Source of the DNA: an uncultured Eubacteriales bacterium
GTDB lineage: Bacteria; Bacillota; Clostridia; Christensenellales; CAG-917
Assembly: GCA_900547975.1 (NCBI GenBank)
Contig: URIX01000031.1
Coordinates: 1-22,628 of the forward strand
Length of the DNA stretch: 22,628 nt
Direction: 5' to 3'
A program made the translations under genes and the position numbers. Under the pieces are notes generated by a model. That model did not search any database. It had not been told where the DNA came from and was given only the letters and a program-made list of their open reading frames with translations. This document shows positions 8,201 through 13,346 of the stretch, piece by piece; position 1 is the first letter of the stretch; each line of letters begins with the position of its first letter.

Positions 8201-8726
8201 CGACGCGATAGAAGTGTTCGAGGAAGCGGCAAAACGCGGCACGGCGTATCACAAAGTTATGCAGTATATCGACTATTCGGCAAGCGGTGCGGAAGAAGTC
8301 GAAAAGCAAATGGACGAACTCGTAAACCGCAATATCCTCACCGACGAGGAAAGAGAATCCGTAAGTCCGCAAGACATCGCGAAGTGCCTTGAAAGCGACA
8401 TTATGAAAGTCGCGCTCAAAGCGGAAAAGAAAGGAAAGTGCCATAGAGAGCAGTCCTTTATGATGTACAAAAAGGCAAGCGAGGTCAGCGACGATTTCAC
8501 GTCCGACGACAGAGTACTGGTGCAAGGCGTGATAGACTTGTTTATCGACGACGAAAAGAAGATTATCGTCGATTTCAAGACGTCTTCGTTAAAAGACGAA
8601 AAAACGCTTGAAAAGTACAAAAAGCAACTTTATCTGTACAAATCGGCGGTTGAAAGTGCGATTAATGCAAAAGTCGACGAAATCGCGCTGTATTCGTTCG
8701 CTACGGGCAAGACCGTGATACTGTAA
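5256..8726 (+). CDS. addA: AddA, UvrD-family helicase-nuclease subunit A
   Basis: AddA (1156 aa) is the superfamily-1 helicase and nuclease subunit of AddAB, which unwinds and resects broken DNA ends. Visible motifs in order are the Q-motif LTDDQKKAV, Walker A ASAGSGKTS (Lys53), motif II DEYQD (404-408), motif III GDVKQSIYGFR, motif V STFHGYKGLENPVVF, motif VI LFYVALTRAKQL, and the C-terminal nuclease with His999 (GTAYHKV), Asp1094 (GVIDLF) and Asp1106/Lys1108 (VDFKTS). All catalytic residues expected of the family are present. The start at 5256 was chosen over an in-frame TTG at 5226 because ATG 5256 forms the ATGAGTGA overlap with the addB stop and is preceded by AAGGTGAG about 6 nt upstream. 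The operon ends in the hairpin at 8781-8843. Confidence 0.96.
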   Translation: MSENTVVTFSKNAEERLEILRDEKGNILLTDDQKKAVLEKGRILVSASAGSGKTSTMVKRIIVMLSEGASLKNLLVLVYNNAAADELKERLHQELFKAACASSGEKRDRFRQEIDELPFCHICTIHAFCQSLIRENFDKLGISPTFEVLDETRHASYMNKALDEVIAKYTADGDETFCELADIFSQSRKEENLKSNLIKFYNLIEIQPDKDEFERCVAECYDSYDKSKFFEILQNYYKSFFAKANDALSQVKVRLETIAPTSKYVQSLAVATAFCAEIERENALLDMCASATKYEKPRAAISSKASEEEKLVTAYAKDYLKQLSDVIDEMKEIAQRGDALRQAHEQNAKYVKKLLEVAKNFAEVLDGLKKEDNVLSFEDLQHKALDLLNGGGASGEDFDAVFVDEYQDVNPTQEAIIRKLVKGECFMVGDVKQSIYGFRLADPAIFISRQNAYETSAKEGTNIFFNRNFRSAYGILDFVNGVFDSAMTQDSADVNYKKDARFELKDVPPVRLEGVNPEGYVQVHLFVKQKDEAQISTGLYDIEKVCGDDGEGGSMQEGNFIASEIRKLVGKAKGDGKYIGYGDIAVLFRSRSTGAKEIVQTLKARGIPVNEGAFGKSASLPERELIAFLRVLDNPRQDVPLAGYLLSFFGGYDESELAYVASVDGDCLYDKFLAIANDDKNAAKNDIYRALKAKAKATLGTIEAYRLKASYNSVKELMRTIVGDYCYDAYLMRSGEGDAYGLKAFVESPDEEDSLGKFLQNYCEGDGGERGATGGDRVVISTFHGYKGLENPVVFVADTAFGFNYEAGSGDLILTGKGLGGDKGNNKGLVGMNAFDFDQKTKNSVTLSKIAVAKCIKDNQLKEEIRLFYVALTRAKQLMYVTATVSESKSAGFGVTAKLGGAGCDLDFISSAVFDGTVKCVPFRHYANEDDVQKAHPDSFQLVPDEDIVNAALSAQAFVYPHKQATSLAMKYSVSALDSKDDDAIEVFEEAAKRGTAYHKVMQYIDYSASGAEEVEKQMDELVNRNILTDEERESVSPQDIAKCLESDIMKVALKAEKKGKCHREQSFMMYKKASEVSDDFTSDDRVLVQGVIDLFIDDEKKIIVDFKTSSLKDEKTLEKYKKQLYLYKSAVESAINAKVDEIALYSFATGKTVIL

Positions 8727-8780
8727 CAATCGCAAGACCCGAGCGGAATTAAAGCAAAAACCGAAAATAACGCCTTGACG

Positions 8781-8843
8781 AATCGAGGGTTGTTTCAAAC
8801 AAAAAATTGTGCGTTTGTTTGAAATAATCCTTGATTTTTCTTT
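8781..8843 (+). terminator. Terminator of addBA, 23-bp stem overlapping the next promoter
   Basis: The arms 8781-8803 and 8814-8836 pair over 23 positions: 20 Watson-Crick pairs and three G-U pairs (8792/8825, 8789/8828, 8785/8832), around a 10-nt loop, followed by a T-rich tail (TTTTCTTT). All three non-Watson-Crick pairs are G-U when read as plus-strand RNA and would be A-C mismatches on the other strand, so the fold fits plus-strand RNA. The innermost 11 bp (TTTCAAACAAA/TTTGTTTGAAA) are perfect. The right arm contains the -35 box of the next operon. Confidence 0.75.
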
Positions 8844-8859
8844 GCGCGTTATGTATAAT
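8831..8859 (+). promoter_or_regulatory. Promoter of the acidic-protein operon
   Basis: TTGATT (8831-8836) and a perfect TATAAT (8854-8859) are 17 nt apart. Transcription would start near 8866, giving a leader of about 47 nt before the GTG at 8913. The -35 box lies in the 3' arm and T-tail of the addBA terminator. Confidence 0.65.
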
Positions 8860-8912
8860 TATATAGATATTTGAAACTTACGGGCGCACCCCGTTGCGTG
8901 CGCGGAGGATTC

Positions 8913-10844
8913 GTGGACTTTTTTGAAAAGGCGTTTCAATGGCTTGCGGAAGTGTCGCAAAAACTTCCCTCGGTCGATACGAATTTGTTTTTCATCGTCG
9001 TTATGGCGGTGATTTTCGGTTTGGGAATCGTCATTGCGTTTACCCTTTTCGGCTCTCGCGCTCGCAAACTTTACGTTTCCGCAAGAAAAATCAGAAAGTA
9101 CCTCGCAAACGTGGACGCCGTGGACGATGACAACGTGAGCGATTTTACTGCGCATTGTTTTTCCAAAAACACGCCGCAACCTTTGCGTGACGCTTGGGTG
9201 CAATATCTCGGCGTTCGTTTCGGCTATCCCAGCGACATAGTCAGCGACGGGGCGGTGTACGACAAATTCGTCAAGAAGAACAAGGACGTTCGCTCGGGCG
9301 TGTTTATCGGCGTATCTCTCGTGTTGCTCGCGCTGTTCGCGTTTTGGGGCTACGGCGTTTTGCCCGCCGCAAAAACGGGCGTCGTTCATCTCGCCGCGCT
9401 TGCGCTCATCGGCGTGATGTATCTCGTGCTCGTAATTCTCGCGCGTAAACAAAATCAAAGATGTTTCGAGACTTTCGAGGCTATGCAAGAGGACTTGGAC
9501 GCAAAAGTCAATTTGCAGATAGAAAGCAATTTCGCAACCGATTCTTCGCCTCTTCAGGAACTCAATTCGCTCGTTGAAGAAATCATCGCTCGCAACACGG
9601 CAAAAGTCGTGGACGAGGACGACGAAAAAACGCCAATCGAAGCGCTTATCGAACAGAAAATGCAAGAGCAAAGCGAGTTCGACGATGAGGACGAACAAGA
9701 GAATATCGACGAGATTATGTCCGCGCAAGAAGAAGCACGGGAAGAAGCGCAAGAAGAAAACGCACAAGACGGCGACGTCGAATCGGACGACGAGCAACGC
9801 CATATAGACGAACTCTTGCAAGAGCAAGAGGAAGGACTCGAAGAAACGGCTGACGAAGAATCCGAAGAAAACGAAACCGCAATCGACGACGCAGACGAGC
9901 AAGTCGAGCAGCAAGAGCATATCGACGAACTTTTGCAAGAGCAGGAAGAAGAACTCGAAGTAAAAGCGCAAGAGGAATCGGACGAAACCGAACTCGAAAT
10001 CGAGAGCGCGGACGAAACGTTTGTAGACGAGCCGCAAGAGAGCGAGGGACAAAGCGCAGAGAACCCCGAAACGGTCGAACCCGAAAACGTGGACGAGGCG
10101 CAAACCTCCGACGAGCCGGACAACGAAGAAGTCGAAGCCGCCGAAAACGTCGATATCGAAGAAAATACGCAAAACGAAGAATATACCGAATCGGAAGGAA
10201 ATAACGTTCAAGAGGAAGAATCCGTCGAACAAGAGGCGGAAAAACAAGATTCCGACGAAGAAGCGGCGGAAGAAACGGAAACGGTCGAAGAAGGCGCTCA
10301 AACGGACGAAATCGCCGAGGAATCCGAGCAAGAGGAATCCGAAACCTCGCAAGACGTTGAAAGCGAACAAAACGACAAAATAGAATCCGAGTCTGAAGAC
10401 AACGACGAAAACGTTGAGCAAAGCGTTGAGGAAAGCGAAGAATCCGCTGACAAAGCCGTCGAAGACAACGAATCGGAAGACGAAAAATCCGACGATAACG
10501 CTGAATCCGACGAATCGGAAAGCGAAGAAGTCGAAAAAGAAGCGGAAGACGTTGAGGAAGAGTCCGAGGAAATCGAGGAAGCAAAAGAGGACGAAGAACC
10601 CGAAGTGGTGTACGTTGTCGAAGACGAGGAAGAGGAAGAAAACGCAAAGCCCGCAAAACTCGTCAAACTTCCCAATCTCGTTGACTATATGCTGTCAAAA
10701 AATATGCCGAGGCAAATGAAAATCCAGATTGCCACTATGCTTATTGGCACGTATAACAAGTTTAAGGACAGCAAGGAAGATCGCAAAATCGTCATATCTT
10801 GTCTTGGCAAAGTTATGCGCGATTTGCAAAGCGAAAAACAATAA
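8913..10844 (+). CDS. Membrane protein with long acidic repeat tail and shared C-terminal domain, unknown function
   Basis: This 643-aa protein matches no family I recognise. Three membrane segments are visible (about residues 25-46, 129-149 and 160-178). Basic residues after the first (SRARK) and third (LARKQNQR) predict a cytoplasmic central loop and tail. From about 210 to 575 the protein is almost entirely Glu, Asp, Ser, Gln and Asn and must be disordered or a charged helix. It contains three degenerate repeats centred on NIDEIM or HIDELL (nt 9702, 9801, 9918), about 33 and 39 residues apart. The last 66 residues (nt 10644-10841) form a basic, ordered domain beginning KPAKLVKLPNL, shared with the next gene and preceded by EVVYVV. 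GTG at 8913 was chosen because CGGAGG lies just upstream; an in-frame TTG at 8871 would overlap the leader. Probably co-transcribed with the next gene. Confidence 0.85.
   Translation: MDFFEKAFQWLAEVSQKLPSVDTNLFFIVVMAVIFGLGIVIAFTLFGSRARKLYVSARKIRKYLANVDAVDDDNVSDFTAHCFSKNTPQPLRDAWVQYLGVRFGYPSDIVSDGAVYDKFVKKNKDVRSGVFIGVSLVLLALFAFWGYGVLPAAKTGVVHLAALALIGVMYLVLVILARKQNQRCFETFEAMQEDLDAKVNLQIESNFATDSSPLQELNSLVEEIIARNTAKVVDEDDEKTPIEALIEQKMQEQSEFDDEDEQENIDEIMSAQEEAREEAQEENAQDGDVESDDEQRHIDELLQEQEEGLEETADEESEENETAIDDADEQVEQQEHIDELLQEQEEELEVKAQEESDETELEIESADETFVDEPQESEGQSAENPETVEPENVDEAQTSDEPDNEEVEAAENVDIEENTQNEEYTESEGNNVQEEESVEQEAEKQDSDEEAAEETETVEEGAQTDEIAEESEQEESETSQDVESEQNDKIESESEDNDENVEQSVEESEESADKAVEDNESEDEKSDDNAESDESESEEVEKEAEDVEEESEEIEEAKEDEEPEVVYVVEDEEEEENAKPAKLVKLPNLVDYMLSKNMPRQMKIQIATMLIGTYNKFKDSKEDRKIVISCLGKVMRDLQSEKQ
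9702..9989 (+). repeat. Degenerate coding repeats (HIDELLQEQEE units)
   Basis: Three in-frame units within the acidic region begin with the codons for NIDEIMSAQEE (9702), HIDELLQEQEEGLEE (9801) and HIDELLQEQEEELEV (9918). Units two and three are nearly identical over 12 residues and are followed by similar EESEENE/EESDETE acidic linkers. They look like local tandem duplication of a charged helical unit. Confidence 0.75.
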
Positions 10845-10861
10845 AATATAAAAATATAAAA

Positions 10862-10896
10862 TTGACAATGGTCGGGGAGCCGACGCAGAATAAAAT
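10862..10896 (+). promoter_or_regulatory. Possible internal promoter or hairpin before the second acidic gene
   Basis: A perfect -35 hexamer TTGACA (10862-10867) is followed by the inverted repeat GTCGG-GGAG-CCGAC (10871-10884). The nearest -10-like box, TAAAAT (10891-10896), is 23 nt away, too far for a standard promoter. It may be a regulated promoter whose spacer carries an operator, or a weak intercistronic hairpin. It is not needed if the two genes are co-transcribed. Confidence 0.35.
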
Positions 10897-10917
10897 TAAA
10901 TTGCGAGGATTGTAAAA

Positions 10918-11703
10918 ATGTTTGGTAAGAAGAAAAAACTCGAAGCAGAACGCCGCGAAGAAGAATTGCGCTTGCAAAAACAAGAACTTGAAAGACAACA
11001 AGCTCAAGCAGCACAACAGGCTCAACAGCAAGACGACAAGATTTTTTGTGAAAGCGAACTCATTGACGACGATGACGACAACACCGCCGCTCAACCCGTC
11101 AACGAGGATGACAACGCGCTGCCCAAAGAGTATGAGGCAATCGCCTACATTTTGAAACAAGAACAAGGCGAAGACCTTGTTGCAGAGCCCGTTGACAATG
11201 ACGAGCCCGTGCAATCCGCGCAAGAGCCGCAAGAGAGCGTAGAGGAAGTCAAGGAAGAAGAATCCGAAAAGAACGAAACCGCAGAGCCCGTTCTCGAAGA
11301 AGTCGCACCTGCTCCCGCCGAAGAACCCGAAGCGGTTGAAGAAAACGAAGAATCCGTCGACGAAGTCGAAGATTCCGACGAAAGCGAAGAAGTCGAGGAA
11401 GCGAGCGAAGAAGCAGAGTCGATGCAAGAAACCGCACCTGCAACCGAAGAACAAAAAGAAGAGGTCGTTTACGTCGTGGACGGTCCGAGTGAGGACGACG
11501 ACGAAATCGTCAAACCTGCAAAACTCGTCAAACTTCCCAACCTCGTGGACTATATGCTTGCTCAAAATATGTCCAAGCAAATGAAAATAAACATCGCAAC
11601 GCTTTTGCTTTCGACTTACAACAAATACAAAGACATACCCGCAGAAAAGAAGATTGTCATTCAATGTATGGCAAAAGTTATGAAATCCCTCATTCAAGGC
11701 TGA
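10918..11703 (+). CDS. Acidic coiled-coil protein sharing the C-terminal domain of the upstream gene
   Basis: This 261-aa protein of unknown function has no signal peptide or membrane segment. Residues 1-45 are a highly charged, Gln-rich helix (MFGKKKKLEAERREEELR and on to QQAQQQ) likely to form a coiled coil. Residues 46-180 are acidic and low in complexity, with many Glu, Pro, Val and Ala. Residues 198-261 are a basic ordered domain starting KPAKLVKLPNLVDYML; by hand alignment it is identical to the end of the upstream protein at about 41 of 60 positions, and both are preceded by EVVYVV. The start has a GAGG 9 nt upstream. The 73-nt gap from the upstream gene has no terminator, so the pair is probably one operon. 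The shared domain argues that the two proteins bind the same partner or each other; this is inference. Confidence 0.88.
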   Translation: MFGKKKKLEAERREEELRLQKQELERQQAQAAQQAQQQDDKIFCESELIDDDDDNTAAQPVNEDDNALPKEYEAIAYILKQEQGEDLVAEPVDNDEPVQSAQEPQESVEEVKEEESEKNETAEPVLEEVAPAPAEEPEAVEENEESVDEVEDSDESEEVEEASEEAESMQETAPATEEQKEEVVYVVDGPSEDDDEIVKPAKLVKLPNLVDYMLAQNMSKQMKINIATLLLSTYNKYKDIPAEKKIVIQCMAKVMKSLIQG

Positions 11704-11744
11704 TAGAATATCGGTTTTGACGGATTTTCAAATAATAATCAACG

Positions 11745-11773
11745 AAAAACGGAAGCAATTTGCTTCCGTTTTT
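11745..11773. terminator. Bidirectional Rho-independent terminator
   Basis: CGGAAGC (11750-11756) pairs with GCTTCCG (11762-11768). The stem is extended by AAAAA on the left and TTTTT on the right, so it functions on both strands. It lies between the convergent acidic-protein operon (+) and corA (-) and can end both transcripts. Confidence 0.9.
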
Positions 11774-11862
11774 GATATGTTATCGAAATTTTGTTTTTCA
11801 AGTATCTATTGTTGTTTTTTCGGTTATCTAATCGAATGAATTTTGCAATTTGCTCGTCAAAG

Positions 11863-12816
11863 TCATTTGAGCATTTTTTTCTTGATAAACACGATTATGA
11901 GCGCAATGCAGATAAGTATGTTTATGCCGACGACAACCCAGAATCCCCACAGTTTGCCCTCGAAGGGAACGCCCGTGTTCATACCCCAAAGCGCGGCTAT
12001 CATAGCAGGAGTGTCAACCAAAAGCGTGAGGACGGTGAGCGTCTTCATAACGACGTTTAGGTTGTTCGAGATTATCGACGCGTAGGTGTCCATCGTTCCG
12101 CTCAAAATGTCGCGGTAGATGTTCGACATCTCGATTGCCTGTCTGTTTTCAATCAGAACGTCGTCCCACAAATCGTCGTCTTCCTCAAAGAATTTCACAA
12201 GGCGCGGGAATTTGTCGAGAACTGCGGTGTTGGCACGAAGGGAAGTCGAGAAGTACACGAGCGACTTTTCAAGCGAAAGCATTTCGATAAGTCCCTCGTT
12301 TTTCATCGCTTTTTCGAGTTCCGCCTGAACGCGTTGGCTCGCTCTGTCGATTTGTTTGAGGTACTGCAAATATTTCTTTGCGATGACGTATTGAAGTTGA
12401 AGCACGAAACGAGTGCGTTTGTGAATATTGAAATCCTTGACGTAACGTCCTGCCATAAGGTCGTTGATTATGGACGTTTCGTTCAAGCAAACCGTCACAA
12501 TCGTTTTGTCCGTCGTGATACAGCCGAAAGGCAGGGTGGCGTAGGTGTAGCGGTCGTCGTCTTCCTCGGTGATAGGAATGTCGGTGACCGCCATAAGTAT
12601 GCCGTCCTCTTTTTCGCAGTGAGCGCGTTCTTCCGAGTCCAACGCCGCCTTGACGTAGTCTTCGGGAATCTGACACGACGAACACACCAACTCGATTTCC
12701 TTGTCGGTGGGGTTTGACATATGAATCCATTGCTCGGTAAAATCGTAGCCCTCGACTATGAGTTCGGGGTCGACTTCGATAACGGATTTGTTGACTTTTT
12801 TGTAGACTTGGATCAT
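11863..12816 (-). CDS. corA: CorA-family divalent metal transporter
   Basis: This is a 317-aa member of the CorA metal ion transporter family, which forms homopentameric channels for Mg2+ (sometimes Co2+ or Ni2+) in the cytoplasmic membrane. The layout is typical: a large soluble N-terminal domain with long charged helices (about 1-250), then two membrane segments at the C-terminus (about 257-277 and 290-309) joined by a short outer loop. The signature GMN sits at residues 278-280, preceded by LW where many members have Y, and followed by the loop TGVPFEGKLWG. The chain ends with a basic KKKMLK tail on the cytoplasmic side. A strong AGGAGG lies 7 nt upstream of the ATG at 12816. It is monocistronic, ends at the shared hairpin 11745-11773, and has an unusually long leader (see 12817-12935). 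Confidence 0.93.
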   Translation of the reverse strand: MIQVYKKVNKSVIEVDPELIVEGYDFTEQWIHMSNPTDKEIELVCSSCQIPEDYVKAALDSEERAHCEKEDGILMAVTDIPITEEDDDRYTYATLPFGCITTDKTIVTVCLNETSIINDLMAGRYVKDFNIHKRTRFVLQLQYVIAKKYLQYLKQIDRASQRVQAELEKAMKNEGLIEMLSLEKSLVYFSTSLRANTAVLDKFPRLVKFFEEDDDLWDDVLIENRQAIEMSNIYRDILSGTMDTYASIISNNLNVVMKTLTVLTLLVDTPAMIAALWGMNTGVPFEGKLWGFWVVVGINILICIALIIVFIKKKMLK

Positions 12817-12935
12817 TTTGTCCTCCTATGGGCATAGCAATACGCGCCACATCGGAGAACCTCAAACGTGTGCGTATTTAGCGGAGATGTTGACTACTTC
12901 GAGGGTCAGCGTCCATAAATATTGCACCTCTAAAA
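12817..12935 (-). promoter_or_regulatory. Long, possibly structured 5' leader of corA
   Basis: Read on the minus strand, about 120 nt of G/C-richer sequence begins with AGAGGTGCAATATTTATGG and runs to the corA Shine-Dalgarno. A 7-bp stem can form between 12872-12878 and 12839-12845 (AATACGC/GCGTATT). In competition with it, 12886-12890 can pair with 12849-12853 (GATGT/ACATC), and CCTC/GAGG elements are present near the ribosome site. The layout suggests a regulatory RNA controlling corA. It does not match the M-box, lysine, TPP or yybP-ykoY consensus as I remember them. An upstream TATATC-like -10 box is weak. Confidence 0.4.
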
Positions 12936-13276
12936 AGAATTTGATATAAAAAGTGTAACAAAAAAAAACGGCGGGCGCAACTTATTTTGCCGATTCATAG
13001 CAAATTTCTCAAAAAAAATCTGTGAAGCCGAACGACAACCGACGTTTGCGATATTTGCCTATGACATTGTCCTTGCGGATAGCGATATTTGCGCCGTGCG
13101 CAAGCGATATTCTCGCATAGCGAGAGTTATATTGCGCCTTTGTCGCGGTTTCGGAATATTCGAACTTTTCGTAGCCGTACGACGAGTACGCGCGTCGTAT
13201 TCGCCGATACGATTGAACTTACACAAATCGCAAAACCACAAAATCGGATATTTGTATAATTATGTTGTATTTTTTC
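12936..13276. other. Intergenic region between corA and ppdK with hairpin repeats
   Basis: No gene is supported in this 340-nt stretch. It begins with an A-run (about 12959-12968), continues with AT-rich sequence, and then carries the CGATATT-hairpin array (13049-13143). After that comes an inverted repeat with 7-bp arms, TACGACG (13178-13184) and CGTCGTA (13193-13199). Short open frames on both strands (such as 13096-13314 and 13241-13059) simply run through these repeats and lack ribosome sites. Confidence 0.5.
13049..13143. repeat. Array of CGATATT-plus-hairpin units
   Basis: Four units begin with CGATATT or TTATATT at 13049, 13083, 13105 and 13127; the last three are exactly 22 nt apart. 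Each is followed by its own inverted repeat: TTGCGC-CGT-GCGCAA (13089-13103), TCTCGC-ATA-GCGAGA (13111-13125) and GCG-n7-CGC in the last. The heptamer is conserved while the hairpin sequences differ but keep pairing, which points to selection on structure. Confidence 0.7.
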
Positions 13277-13305
13277 TTGCAAACGCGCGCTTAATTTGTT
13301 ATTAT
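13277..13305 (+). promoter_or_regulatory. Promoter of ppdK
   Basis: TTGCAA (13277-13282) and TATTAT (13300-13305) are separated by 17 nt. Transcription would start near 13312, giving a leader of about 35 nt that contains the ribosome site AGGAGG just upstream of the ATG. Confidence 0.6.
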
Positions 13306-13346
13306 ATTTTGTGACTATATAAGAAATCTTTTAGGAGGAATTCTAA

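Noticed and set aside
8871..8912. TTG start at 8871 for the first acidic protein
   Set aside because: It lies only about 5 nt after the predicted transcription start and has no ribosome site. GTG 8913 follows GGAGG.
8859..10421. 520-codon minus-strand frame opposite the acidic protein
   Set aside because: Phe/Leu/Val/Arg-rich antisense of GAA/GAC-rich codons. Long open antisense frames are expected opposite Glu/Asp-rich genes.
12817..12935. Known riboswitch class (M-box, lysine, TPP, yybP-ykoY) in the corA leader
   Set aside because: The AGAGGTGC start recalls the lysine element and CGCTGACCC recalls TPP, but the remaining conserved blocks are missing and the leader is too short for the lysine fold.
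13049..13143. CRISPR array
   Set aside because: Units are only 22 nt including the variable part, the variable part is self-complementary, and no cas genes are near.
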